A stretch of DNA of 64,000 bases from positions 726,501 through 790,500 of the forward strand of contig JAJQOW010000022.1 in the NCBI GenBank assembly GCA_037975125.1. The letters are read 5' to 3'. Below are positions 12,999-24,851 of the stretch, piece by piece. Source of the stretch: Latrodectus hesperus (lineage: Eukaryota; Arthropoda; Arachnida; Araneae; Theridiidae). Position 1 is the first letter of the stretch, and every line of letters begins with the position of its first letter. A program made the position numbers and the translations under genes. Below the pieces are notes generated by a model. That model was not told the origin of the DNA. It did not search any database and saw nothing but the letters and a program-made list of their open reading frames with translations.

Positions 12999-14309
12999 GT
13001 GAAGTGACATGAATGTAATATTACATAACAAATGCCAATGTTGAAGTTTAATACATTAGAACATGATGTTTAGGATTGCTTTCTAATATTTGATATGCTT
13101 AAATCAAAGTACCATTCAGACATTCATTTATAAGCAGTTTGCCAGCCTTTATATTCAATTTTAATGTAAACAATAATTATGTAATCATTTTCTCATTAAT
13201 TACCATTTAGTGATGTAGAAGAATATATTTCAACACAACAGCGCCATTAAACAGAAACAATACAAATTACAAATACTTCCTCTTCAAAAGCTAATTTATT
13301 ATTTTTTCGATGAAATTCATTTCCTTCACCAAACAAAGTCAACTCAAACAAATTGCTATAATATTCAATGGAGTGGGTGTAATTTTGATGACAAGATATT
13401 ATAAAACCTGTACAAGATATTGAAAATAATTAAAAGACATAAAGAACACCTTTTGTGCACAGCTGGAGGCTCACCTTCTCCACCAGAACCATCTCTCTCT
13501 AATTCCAGCATGGCTTAACTGTAACCACTTTGATCAGTGGAAGCCACACACCAAACCAATCACTGAAGCAATTTCGTTAATATACTTATGGTTCTCCCCC
13601 TTCGTGAGTTGTTTGCATTATTAGGTATCCGGGAAGTTAGAACAATAGATAACTGGGTGAAAGAACATGACTTGCCACACCCGGTTAAGACTCACCAGAT
13701 GCTGCCAAAACAAAGTCAAAATAACAAAAAATATTCAGAAAGAGAAAAAGAAAACTTTCCCCTTCCCTTACGAGCAGAATTTTGTTCTTATAACTACTTA
13801 CAGAGCTGGGTGTTGGTGATTTACTGAGAATGCAAATTGATTTTAATATAAAAAATGCGATCCCCAGATGGTTTTTCTTGTTAATTTCAGCAATTTAAAT
13901 GCTTACTGGGAATAATATTTTACCGAAGTTTTGAGTCTGGGAAAGAAAGAGTCAAAAAGTTTCTGTAGTTATAAATTAATGTGCATACAGTAAAAATGTG
14001 TTTCCCTTTCGATGTAGTAGAAACGTTTTTGGAATTTTATTTTTATTAATTTCAAATGTTGGAGTGTAAAATGCCTCTGTTCTTACAAGCAAATAAAGAT
14101 TTGATAAAAAATATTCTCTTGAAATATTAAGAAGTTTTATTTTCTAAAGTTTTGAAAGAAAAATATAAATCACAATGAAGTAATGGAATATTCTATTAAT
14201 TATCTTTATACTATATTTTACAAAATAATTGAAATTTTTGTTTTATCAGTACATTTTTGTTTACTGTTGTATTCATTTTGCACAAATTAGTTACTTTTGT
14301 GTGTTTTGT
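12999..14309. other. Gene-poor interval with a moderately GC-rich patch at 13440-13830
   Basis: Mostly AT-rich. The patch at 13440-13830 is distinctly less AT-rich and open on both strands over part of its length: a plus-strand frame of 79 codons (13588-13827, with Leu-rich start and a basic Lys/Gln-rich middle), and a minus-strand AAG|GTGAGC donor-like site near 13471. I recognise no protein family. An old transposon or gene fragment is the likeliest reading. Confidence 0.35.
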
Positions 14310-14691
14310 TGTTGTTACTAATGATACTGTGACAAGCCAAGCTCGCTATGCCTTGGCTATGCGAATTTAAGTCAATAGGTAGCGTCTTTCGTTTAATCAG
14401 AGCACCATGAAGGTGAAAGTACGACTTTTGCTCTTCATATCATCCGATAGATGGCAGCACCAGAGGATCTACTCCCTCCATTTTGGCATTGATCTGAAGG
14501 AGGAGTAAATTTCTCCAGACCATTGCACCCATGGTAACTGCTCAACGACCGACCACAGGACTTTCGATTCCACAGATTTAACGAGCACGTATATCGCATG
14601 TACTCGGTGGGTCTTTAGCGGCATTGAGAATCGAACTCCACCCTTACGGATGGAAGGCTGAACCCTAACCACTAGGCTACCACGTCCCCGT
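14310..14691 (-). mobile_element. tRNA-derived SINE, type C (minus strand)
   Basis: Reading the minus strand, the head has an A-box-like TGGTAGCCTAGTGGTTAG and a B-box-like GAGTTCGATTC. The body includes GGTGCTGCCATCTATCGG. The ~110-bp tail runs from AGCAAAAGTCGTACTTTC to TTGGCTTG and ends in AACAACAACA. Flanked by the 11-bp duplication GTGTGTTTTGT (14299-14309 and 14692-14702). This is the most complete C copy here. Confidence 0.93.
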
Positions 14692-14702
14692 GTGTGTTTT
14701 GT

Positions 14703-16487
14703 AAATAGATTCTTTAGTAACCTAGTAAAATTGCTTATTGCTGTTAATTCTTCTATTATTCAGTAATTCTCATGTAATTATGTTATTGAGGAACATATTT
14801 TTTTTACATAATTCCACTTTAATTTAAAATGGTTTGTTCAAAAATTTTGCTATGCAAAATTTAGAAAATCCGTTTAACTTCAGTTTAATTTCTGTGATTA
14901 CAAAAACTTTCCTCATTATATCATCGACATATTAAGTAACATAGGCATTCATTTTTTCGATACTTTTCAAAAGCATAAAATATATATTTTATTTGTTTCA
15001 TTTTTCTATAACAATGTATAAACAATAATTTAATCCTAAAGACATGATCAGTATTATTATTAAAATATAGATGCAATGACACTATTGGTTTTTCAGGCGT
15101 ATTTATAATGAAATTTTTGAATAAGCGACTTCCATTAATTCTGTATATAATAATTTTCTATTATTTTTGAATGAATCTGAACGCATATCAAATCATTAAT
15201 AATGTTATATTTTTAATATAAACACTGGTTTCAACTATTTATATTTTCTCCAGAATGTGAATTTCATCTTTAAAGTAGGTTTATGTTTGCGTTTTCTTCA
15301 CACTATCTTAAGGATGCGGGTTTGAATTTTTAAAAATACCTTATATACTAATACAGGTAGTTAAATTCCTATATGATTGATAAGAATGTTATAAATAACT
15401 CTTTCCCCATTATCACATACAGATATAGTTATTTTGTCATTCATAAATGCATTTCTTTTTATTTATATCTCATTGTTAATTATTTTCCTTACAAACAATA
15501 CTTATACATTCCTACATTCCTAGATATGAAAAACAAATGTGTCATCAATACTTAATTGTTAAATGTGAATTAATCATAAATAATAATAAAAAGAATGAAA
15601 TAAAAAATGACTCAAATAATATTAAAAAATAAGTTCTAAATTTGATAAAATACAAAAATTTAAGAAAATATCAATGAAAGATATATACCATTTTACTTTT
15701 CAGAATTTCCGAAAATATATATTTCAAAAGCTCCCATTCTCCTTTTTTCAGAATAATCCAAGCGATTTTGTAATTCGATATAAATAGCTTTAAATGATAT
15801 CGATATTCGAAGCTTAAAAGTTATCGATTTACATTGAGAGTATTTCTAAAAAAAGTTTTTTGAAGGAATATTCTTTAGAGTTAGAAGCCCCGTATGGAAT
15901 TGAAAGTTTACTCTGAAACGTGTACGATAACGAAAAACAATTAAAAAGAGACTTTGTATCGGAAAAAGTAAAAGCGAAATATCACAATAAATGAAATTTT
16001 TTTTCGTTTGGTTTTTCAAAAAAAAATTCGTTTTCAATTTCGAATGTGTACTCTCGATCCCATGAGCAATATGTGTTGATATTACATTTATCCAATTCAT
16101 TTTTAGCTTGTTGATTTAAAATTTTGCAGTATTACCATGTATTCCATAGGGAAAATAATAAATAAGCCGTTTTTCTAGTCTTTTAGAATTTAGAAAAGAA
16201 GTGTTTCAATAAAAACTTAAGTTATATTTGTCTTGTAAAATTTCAAAATTTTCTTCGATTAAAATATTGATGTATATAGTTTTTCCAATACCAATTATAT
16301 ATTTCAATGTATGTGTGTGGTATTACCCAATACAAAAAAATAATTGTGTTTTTAATTTAGTTTGTAGAAACGTGTTTTCTTCTTTCATAATATTGATAAT
16401 ATTTAAGTATATTTCTCTTTCATTACTTTCATAAATCTAAAAATATAGTTGATCAGATTTTAAGCCTGTAAACCATATATCCGAAAT

Positions 16488-16488
<1 letters not shown>
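14703..16488. other. AT-rich DNA, no gene seen
   Basis: No supportable feature. Short frames (15373, 15846 and 16228) are AT-biased, lack motifs and look random. Confidence 0.5.

Positions 16489-16580
<92 letters not shown>
16489..16580. repeat. (TA)n microsatellite abutting a mariner end
   Basis: About 92 bp of pure TA. The mariner terminal sequence TTAGGTTGGAGAATAAG starts immediately after it. Confidence 0.97.
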
Positions 16581-16581
<1 letters not shown>

Positions 16582-16584
<3 letters not shown>

Positions 16585-17075
16585 GTTGGAGAATAAGTTC
16601 GTAGCGTTTTTATCAAAGACTTTTATTTAAACAAAAACAATAATTATATCATCAATAAGTTAATCAATTATATATTCACCGTTGCTGTTTACAACTTCTT
16701 CCCACTTTTTGACCCATTTGTTGATACTGTTCCGCCAAAAATGGCCTGGTCTGGTGTCAAAGAAGTTATTGAGCCAGTTTTTAAGGACCTCTTTGTTATC
16801 GAAGGTAACGCCCTTCATATGATTTGACAAGGAGGGGAAAAGATAGTAATCTGTCTGTGCAAGGTCCGGAGAATACGGTGGCTCCCATTCGAGCTGTTGG
16901 AGTGCGGTTGACGAATTGTGCAACATAGGGCCTGGCGTTGTCATGATGGAATATGGTTTGAGCATGTCGCGCGATCAGGTCTTTTCGGTCGAGTAGTCTC
17001 ATTCACGCGGTGTAGCTGGGCAATGTAGAGCTCCTTGTTGACTGTGGCATTCTTTTCGAGTATTTCCCAGTGCAC
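16582..17075 (-). pseudogene. Mariner-family (DD34D) transposase fragment
   Basis: The plus strand begins with a mariner-type terminus (TTAGGTTGGAGAATAAG...). Read on the minus strand, the interval encodes the C-terminal part of a mariner transposase: a stretch with KELYIAQLHRVNE, then HHDNARPYVAQ (second catalytic Asp), and PYSPDLAQTDYYLF (third catalytic Asp region), ending with WEEVVNSNGEYIID. The D-to-D region is interrupted by at least one frameshift: the Arg-Pro-Tyr-Val block and the Pro-Tyr-Ser-Pro-Asp block are in different frames. The N-terminal half, including the DNA-binding domain and first catalytic Asp, is absent. At about 17075 the sequence switches abruptly to the opposite orientation. 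Dead remnant. Confidence 0.9.
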
Positions 17076-17201
17076 GAAGAGGTCCTTAAAAACTGGCTCA
17101 ACAATTGCTTTGACACGAAACCAGGTGATTTTCGGTGGAACGGCATCAATCAAATGGTCGGGAGGTGGGAAGAGGTTGTAAACAGCAGTGGTCGTAGGTA
17201 G
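17076..17201 (+). pseudogene. Second mariner transposase C-terminal fragment, inverted
   Basis: On the plus strand one frame encodes EEVLKNWLNNCFDTKPGDF and ends with GRWEEVVNSSGR and a stop at 17199-17201. This is the same C-terminal segment encoded on the minus strand at about 16690-16800, but in opposite orientation and with several substitutions, so it comes from a second copy. Together with 16582-17075 it makes a tail-to-tail composite. A minus-strand frame across the junction (starting MIDAVPPK) is therefore partly antisense and not a real protein. Confidence 0.85.
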
Positions 17202-17274
17202 CTGCTTAGGAGTTTTTCTTAGGATACGTGAAAACTACTCACTACCAGTGAAAAATTTTACCAATTAGTAATTC

Positions 17275-17667
17275 ACATTCTGTACATGGGTCGTAGTAGC
17301 TCTGTTGTTAGGGCATTTACCTTCCGTTCGGAAGGGTGAGGATCGATCCCCAATGCCTCCAAAGACCCACCTAGTACATGCGATGTACCTGTTCCTTAAA
17401 GCCATAGAATAGAAAGTTCTGTGGTTGTTCGTTGAGCAGTTACCTAGAGTGTAATGGTCTGGAAAAAGTTTCCTTCCTTTTAAAATTAATATCAAAATTA
17501 AGGGAGTGGATCCTCTGGTGGTGCCATCTATCGAGGAGTATAGGGAAAAGTCATACTATCGCCTTCACGATGCTCTGGTTAAAAAGAAAGACTCACCGTA
17601 CTGACTGAAATTCGCATAGCCAAAGACATTGCGAGCTGGACTTGTCCAAATATCATAAGACACGCTC
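17275..17667 (+). mobile_element. SINE, type C
   Basis: Head with GTAGTAGCTCTGTTGTTAG (A-box position) and GGATCGATCCC (B-box position), body with GGTGGTGCCATCTATCG, tail from AAAGTCATACTATCGCC to GACTTGTCCAAATATCATAAG. It follows directly on the composite mariner. No clear target duplication was found and the 3' repeat tail is eroded. Confidence 0.82.
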
Positions 17668-18690
17668 TGGGCATTAAAACTTTTTACAAAGGCCTTAGGA
17701 CATTAGGCGGTCTACTTATCGTTATCCGATGACGGGTTCTGTTCCAGCCACCGTTGAGAAACGGGAAAAGAATTGGTTCTCCTTCCTTCTTTATGCACAT
17801 CTGTCAGGATGCCTGCTTATGATTGTTTTTAGAATCTCTTTCTATAAGACACATGAATCAGAATCACTATCAATGAAAATTCTTTTCGGCTACTGAATTA
17901 TTTTGGATGAATGTTACTTTATAATTACTGAAAGAATGTTATATTAACTAAATTAAAAATAGTTGGCACTCATTGAGAAATTTAGGCGGTAGGTAATAAA
18001 ATGCATCTTAGCTGTCACAGGTCTTTGGGCTAGGCAGTTTCCTTCTCTGTGTCGCGAATTATTAATCAGCATTACTAATGGTTAGATAGAAAAATAGTTA
18101 TCTCCTATAGTTCCATAGCGTCCTGTGTCAAATCGTTGATATTATGCAGTAACAAGCATGGTTCGATCATTGTTTAATCATTGCTATATCTTTATGCAAA
18201 TTACTTAATGTTTATTTAAAATTTAATCATTTATTCAATATTTCATGGATTCTCCATTTCTGCCTTATATAAATTAAATATACCATTCAAATATGTGAAT
18301 GGTAAAACATTTCAAAACAATATCTTAATTTTATGTGAAAAAATTAATATTTATATTTTAGTAACTTTTAATATGAATATATAAGGTTAATTAGTATTAA
18401 CATATTATCTATTCAGGTTTACAGAATGTAAATTATTATGTCAGTTGAAGAATAGCTTAATTTAAATAATTTTTATAAATATCTGTACTTTATCTTAAGT
18501 TTGATGATTTCATAACAGCGAAGAATAATTAACACGAGTTATTTAAACAGAAACTATATTCTATAATTATTACAATAATTACTTGTTTAATCCTAGTAAT
18601 TATTGATTTAATAAAACAATATCGATATACGATAGTTTCAATTTTATAAACATTCAACTGATTGTCAATTTTTAACAACTTATTTAAAAA
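17668..18690. other. Gene-poor interval
   Basis: A less AT-rich leader (17668-17840) of unknown origin is followed by ordinary AT-rich DNA. No coding motif recognised. Confidence 0.45.
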
Positions 18691-18697
18691 TACTTAC

Positions 18698-19130
18698 CTA
18701 CTTTTCTTAGAAATTCTTTCAGCTATAAATGCTCTAAGCCGTTTTTGATTTCAAAGGAAATATCGACTCAACATCCATTTTCTCTATTTCCTTAGATCCG
18801 GTTGGAGATATAAATTCTTCCGTAAAAGCCGATACATCATTTAGGGATAAAATTTGATTTCTTGAATTCCAAGCTTTCGATTTTCTAGCTTGAAATGAAA
18901 AGATAGTCGTAATTCAAGAAGAGTTATCCCGTTGCAAATATTTCATTTTGAAATTCTTCACAAATATCACTATGTAAGCGCACGAATTTGCGATTCAATT
19001 TATAAAATAACTCCCATTTTGCAAATGCATCAAAAAATTGGGTGTTTAATAATTTAATCCATACTTTATCTTGCTGTGATGGTGTATTACAAAGTGTAAA
19101 ACAATATTGCAATACTCGAAAAAAATGCAA
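18698..19130 (-). pseudogene. Coding-like stretch of unknown family, frameshifted, with canonical splice donor
   Basis: On the minus strand, protein-like sequence continues through three frames. From 19130 a frame of 68 codons includes FFDAFAKWELFYKLNRKF and RLHSDICEEFQNE and stops at 18924. A short open stretch in a second frame (ITLLELRLSF) follows. A third frame then runs for about 53 codons (RKSKAWNSRNQILSLNDVSA, then FTEEFISPTG and KMDVESIFPLKSK) to a stop at 18734-18736. A one-base change in an A run near 18745 would continue it as LRAFIAERISKKSR, ending at 18698 on AG|GTAAGT, a perfect consensus 5' splice site. Two or three small indels, some in homopolymers, therefore break an otherwise exon-like segment. 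It is either a decayed pseudogene or an exon damaged by assembly errors. I do not recognise the family. Confidence 0.4.
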
Positions 19131-19659
19131 GGAAAACTTAAAAAAAACTGTACAACTTATTAATTTAAAAAAAGGTATTTTTTATTTTAATTGAAGAAAG
19201 CAAGAACTGAAACAAAAATTCTCTACGTAATTGCGTTTTTGTAAACCCATATATTATAGATCCTACATTAATCAACGAAAATCAACAAAACATTAATTAA
19301 CTAAAAAATCAACACAAAACACATTAATCAACAAAAAATTATTGAAGAGAAACAATTTCATGATTTGTTATCAAAAGAGGTAAGAGCAATAACCTTACTG
19401 TTTAAAGCATTTTTATTATTCAAAATTATTCAAAATATTATTTTAAAATTAAAAGTATGTATAACAATATTCTACGATTGCAATCCATGTTTTAATAATT
19501 ATAAATTATGCAATCTTATCGCCAATTGCATTAACGCTGAAATGATTTTTAACATTTTTAAATCATACAGTTCTATCACTGATAACATTAATGCCGAAGT
19601 ACTTAGCCTTACTAAATTATACAGTATTGAACCCTTAAAGAAATTTCAGCCTTTTCAAA
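19131..19659. other. AT-rich DNA with degenerate outliers of the 110-bp repeat
   Basis: From about 19530, phrases such as ATTAACGCTGAAATG and ATTAATGCCGAAGTAC echo the adjacent minisatellite and look like highly diverged outer units. The 107-codon frame at 19365 runs into the array and is probably not a gene. Confidence 0.45.
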
Positions 19660-20540
19660 CGATTAAGTTCGAGCACCAGTTTTATTAACGCTGATATTGC
19701 AGCATTTGTAAATAACAAATTTCTATAGCCTCCTACAATAACGCGAAAATAAATTTTAGAATTTGCAAACGATTCAGCTCTAGCACCAGTTTTATTAACG
19801 CCGATATTGCAGCATTTGTAAATAACAAATTTCTATAGCCTCCTACAATAACGCGAAAATAAATGTTAGAATTTGCAAACGATTCAGCTATAGCACCAGT
19901 TTTATTAATGCCGATATTGCAGCATTTGTAAATAACAAATTTCTATAGCCTACTACAACAACGCGAAAATAAATTTTAGAATTTGCAAACGATTCAGCTC
20001 TAGCACCAGTTTTATTAACGCCGATATTGCAGCATTTGTAAATAACAAATTTCTATCGCCTCCTACAATAACGCGAAAATAAATTTTAGAATTTGCAAAC
20101 GATTCAGCTCTAGCACCAGTTTTATTAACGCCGATATTGCAGCATTTGTAAATAACAAATTTCTATAGCCTACTACAATAACGCGAAAATAAATTTTAGA
20201 ATTTGCAAGCGATTCAGCTCTAGCACCAGTTTTATCAACGCCGATATTGCAGCATTTGTAAATAACAAATTTCTATCGCCTCCTACAATAACGCGAAAAT
20301 AAATTTTAGAATTTGCAAGCGATTCAGCTCTAGCACCAGTTTTATTAACGCCGATATGCTGCATTTGTAAATAATAAATTTATATCGCTAACTGCAATAA
20401 CGCGAAAATAAATTTTAGTATTTGCAAACAATCCAGTTTTATTAACGCCATAATATGCTGTACCATTTGTAAATAATAAATTTTTATCCTCGATTACAAT
20501 AACTCCAAAATAATTTTAGTATTTGGAAATAAAACAGTCA
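19660..20540. repeat. 110-bp minisatellite, about 8 copies
   Basis: The landmark TTTATTAACGCCGATATTG recurs at about 19681, 19791, 19901, 20011, 20121, 20231 and 20341, an exact 110-bp period, followed by one or two decayed units. Inner units are nearly identical. At one position units alternate between CTATAGCCTAC and CTATCGCCTCC (units 3/4 and 5/6), suggesting a 220-bp dimer. The 63-codon minus-strand frame inside is incidental. Confidence 0.96.
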
Positions 20541-20632
20541 TATCGCTGAAACATTGTCATCCAGTTAGTTGGTGAGAAATAGCGAATTTTATATCAATTA
20601 AATTTAATATATCTTCCTACTATAGCTGGTGA

Positions 20633-20935
20633 GCTGACCGATTGGCTGAGTGGTTAGCGTTCCTGAATTCTCAGCTGTTGGTCCCGGGTTCGAATCCCGG
20701 TTCGGGCATGGATGTTTCTTTCTTTCTATGTTCTCTCTGTCCTTTATTCTGTGATGTTGTATGAATGTGACCCGCCCTATAAACGCGTTTGTGGTGGTAT
20801 GGCGCGGGTAACGCTTCTCGCCTCCGTGACTTGGTTCACAGGTGCTCGCTGGGTAACGATAAATGAGTAGCAGTTTCTGGCCTAGTTGGGGCATAGGGTT
20901 CAGTCACCCTTGTGTGCCTACCATTGAACAAATAA
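20633..20935 (+). mobile_element. tRNA-derived SINE, type A
   Basis: Head with TTGGCTGAGTGGTTAGCG and GGTTCGAATCCCGG, then the A-type body (CCGCCCTATAAACGCG, GGTAACGCTTCTCGCCTCC) and an A-rich end. Flanked by a perfect 14-bp target duplication ACTATAGCTGGTGA (20619-20632 and 20936-20949). Well preserved, so probably among the younger insertions. Confidence 0.95.
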
Positions 20936-20949
20936 ACTATAGCTGGTGA

Positions 20950-23832
20950 ATAATTTTGTCGTACTGATGAATTGACTTTATTTCAAAATACGAGGCCATT
21001 TTGATATTTTACAGCATCTCTGATGGCAAATTTTTGAACTGTAACCAAGAAGTGGTTTATTAGGTATTTTATATGAAAGTTTCTCATATTTTTAGCATAC
21101 TGAAGTTGAGAAATTAATTATTATAAGAACCTATTGAAAAATTCATAAATATATTCTGAATTCATCGATACCACGTAAAACAATGATGCCATTGTTTTTA
21201 AATGTAACAAAATAAATAATTTAATTCGAATATTTTAATTAATTTCTTTCATAAGAATCAACCATTTAAAATCAAAACAGTAGTTTCTTAAACTTTACAT
21301 AAAAAATATATTTTTTGAAAAATGTTAAAATTAATTTTTTTGAGTGATTTCGATTCAATTTTAAGTTTGCTGATTGTTTTTGCTTTCGCAGCAAAAGCAT
21401 TTACAGTAGAAAACATAAAAGAGTAAGGTTACTATAAATCATAAATCTATATTTACATCAGAGTGTAAAATCTGCATTAATCTTATTTCGATAAAACAAT
21501 TTCAATACTGTTTTTAAGCTATATATTATTCTATATTAATATTTACGAAAATAAAAAAATTTACTTTATCATACGTTAAATTCGAATAAGTTTTTAGAAA
21601 ACTTAGAAACTATTAAATGTTTTACACAAGAGTTTTAATCCATCTTTAAGTGTTTCGTTTTTAAGCACCTCTTTCCATTATAGAAGAAGAATGACAAGTT
21701 TCTTTCTAAAGTTAAGTAAGATGAAAATGCACAGTAATGAGTTTGATGAAGAAAAAAGTTTTTTTCTCTTTTTTCAAAGAAAAGAGTTTTTAGAATTTTT
21801 TTAACTGGAATTTTACAGCTTTTTTTTCTCTAAAGAAAAAAAAAAGCTGTAAAAGTAAGTGAACAAAGTATCTTAACTTTCTGTAAGTATGTAAAGAAAT
21901 TACTTTATAAAAATATTAATTTTACTTAAAATTAAAAGCTTTATTTTTGAAAGCGATTCAAGAAAATTATTTATTCAAAGATTTATTAGATTAGAAATAT
22001 TTTTAAAGACACATTTACCATATTTTTAGATTAAATTCAATTAAAAATGCAAGGTGTGATTATAAGCTTGAGTTTGTTATAAAATAAAAATATAAAAATG
22101 TTTAAAAAATACCGTGTTTCTTTTTTGAAAATAGAAGAGCAGTAGAATTTGATCTCTCTTCGAAAAATCTTTCTGATTTATGCCAAGTGATAAAATGATC
22201 GCCAAATAACTTTTTAACGTATAAAAAATGATACTGAGAAATACGGAAAAATTCCGAACAAAATAAATAAAAATCGGTGTACTTAATTGAAAATTTTCTT
22301 TTTAAACTAAAAATATTTAAAATGAGATTTATAAATAAATTTCTTTGAATATTATTGAAAATAATCATTCGAATGAAGAGCATGCACGTAAATTTAATGA
22401 ATGAAATATTGAAAAGGTTTTCATTTTTAATCAGATAACTTTTACTTGATTATACACTTATTACATTTATTATTTAAACTTTTTTTTAGCTTTTTTTCAG
22501 TATTTTTTAAAAAAATATTCTTAAATCCATATTTGCATGTGACAACTGTTCTGCATTATTTTTACTAAAAATAAATTAAATAATTTTACTGTTGAATAGA
22601 AAAGACCTTATACAGAAATATAAAAATGAATTCATATAAGAAAATAATTCATAGAAGAAAATTCTTGTAAATAAAAAAATGTCAAAGTACTTCAGTGAAA
22701 TACGAGCTATGAAAGTATTTTAAATATTTATGGAATGAATTATTTTTGCAAAATATGATTTTTTAAACATATAAAAAATAGCTCAATTATGAAATAGAAA
22801 TTGAAATATAATATTAAAAATCTGTAAGATTTAGATTAAATAATTTTAAATAAAAAAATCCTTTAATAAAATTTTTTTACTGGGAACACACATTATTTGT
22901 AAATACCATAATAAGTAATCCTTAAGTCCAGAAATGCGTTTTCAAGCAAAAATTTAAAATAATAAGACTTTATAGTTAATTTTTTAATTTCAATAAATAT
23001 AATTATTTATTAATAATAATAATAATTTATTTAAGGTAAAATAAAATACTTATCAAACGAAAATTAAAAATTTGTGAGTATAAAAATTGTCATTGGGTCA
23101 TTTTTTTTCTTTTTATAAATAAAATTATACAAATTTGAATGATTATTGCTTTACATTTCTTTTTACACACAAAATCAAATTCAATTGGAATATACTATTT
23201 CAATTTATCTCTAAATTATTACAATAGCCACATATAAGATTGGAATTGAAATCAAGATAAAGTGCAGATGGTATAACGTTTAATGAAATTTACTTATTAC
23301 TTACTAATTTTTTTATGTCGTTAAACGTAAGGATTCCTCCATAAACAATCACAATTTGTTGAAAGCATTGACTTGAGATTGTCTAAAAGGAATATATTTG
23401 AAATCTGAAAAGACATTTTTAACTCCATAAGCAATTTTAATTTTAAAGTATATGAAAAGAAATGAAAACTGCAGTAATTATTCTTTTCATAAATGTATTC
23501 AAATCAAGTTTAGATATATGGAAGCGAGCAATTTTTAATACTGAAAAATTATTGTCACCAACTCCTTCTGATGTATTATTTTCAAAACACATGAATAAGC
23601 ATTAAAAATCAAATTTACTAATCTGATTTACTGTTTTGTTTTGTTTGTTACAAATTATGATAATGGCTTTAATGCACTTACTGCCACTTATCCCACAAAA
23701 ATGAATTCGAGTCCTTTAACTTATTACTAGAAGGGAAGAAATAAGATTCATTCAACTGATTTTCTTTCATTAAGATTGAAACTATTGGAAATAGTTTCAG
23801 TTGTTTTTAGTTGTTGCTTCTTATATGTTGTC

Positions 23833-23836
<4 letters not shown>
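20950..23836. other. AT-rich DNA, no gene supported
   Basis: Gene-free as far as I can see. A 93-codon minus-strand frame (22102-22383), rich in Phe, Ile and Lys, has no recognisable motif and matches the base composition of its surroundings. Confidence 0.5.
21811..21854. repeat. Hairpin-forming inverted repeat
   Basis: TTTTACAGC followed by eight T is mirrored by eight A followed by GCTGTAAAA: 17-bp perfect arms around a 10-nt loop. It may be a chance palindrome in AT-rich DNA or the solo remnant of a small element. Confidence 0.7.

Positions 23837-23904
<68 letters not shown>
23837..23904. repeat. (TA)n microsatellite
   Basis: About 68 bp of pure TA. The open frame spanning it is an artefact. 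Confidence 0.97.
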
Positions 23905-23906
<2 letters not shown>

Positions 23907-24254
23907 TCAAGTTAAATCAATAAGTCTAAGTCAAGAATTTGTTGCTAGAAATAATCAGGCTTACTCATTTTATTTCTTGTTTCATTTTGTTTGTACCTAT
24001 TGAAAATAGTTAGTCCAAGTTCAATAAGTTATTATTAAAAAAATCAAGTCTACTCACATCTGATTTCTTCTTCTCCTTTTATTTATTTATTTTTATTTTG
24101 TACTTGCAACTATTGAAAATAGTTTCAGCTACTGTACAAAAATGAATAAATGTTTATGAAAATATTATTAATAGAAATCAAATTTACTCATCAGATTTCT
24201 TTTTCTATTTTGCTTGTAACTATTGAAAATAATTTCAGCTACTGTACAAAAATG

Positions 24255-24529
24255 CTATTGTCATTGTTACTTATGACATTTGACAAGCCAATTTCTGTAC
24301 GCCGTTGGCTAGGCGCATTTAAGTGAGAAGGGTGTGTCTTTCACTTAACCAAAGCGCCACGAAGGTGAAAGTACGACTATGCTCCAAATTCCTCCAATAG
24401 ATGGCACCACCAGCGGATCCACTCCCTCAATTTTGACATTGATCTGGAAGGGGAGAAAATTTTCCTTCAGACCATTGCACCCATGGTAACTGCTCAACGA
24501 CCGACCATAGGACTTTCGATTCCTTATAT
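24255..24529 (-). mobile_element. 5'-truncated SINE, type C (minus strand)
   Basis: Carries the C tail (GACAAGCCAATTTCTGTACG, GAAGGTGAAAGTACGACT) and the body (AGATGGCACCACCAGCGG ... ACTTTCGATTCC) but no tRNA-like head. The 12-bp duplication TGTACAAAAATG lies at 24243-24254 and 24530-24541, directly outside the truncation point. The truncation therefore occurred at insertion, as with incomplete reverse transcription. Confidence 0.93.
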
Positions 24530-24851
24530 TGTACAAAAATGAATACAACTTCAAATTATGTATTTAAATTTTTAATTCAATAAATAGTACAAAATTTCAT
24601 AAAATTGTTCGATTTGAAGATTTGTTGTCAGCAATGTATAAGAATTTGACGTTTAAGAAGGTAATGTCATTATATATAACTCTGACTGGTAAATAGAGAC
24701 TACAGATATTTAAAAAATTAGTTTTTGCCAGTGTCAATGAATCCATACACAAGATAATTTTAGATTTTCTTTTTCATCTAAAGTTTGCTTTTAGGAATAA
24801 ATTATAAAATTCCTCATTTTTATGTTATATTAATTTTATATATATGTTACT

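Noticed and set aside
16941..17153. A 70-codon minus-strand protein starting MIDAVPPK
   Set aside because: Its first half is antisense to the plus-strand mariner C-terminus and only its second half is true minus-strand transposase, so it is a junction artefact.
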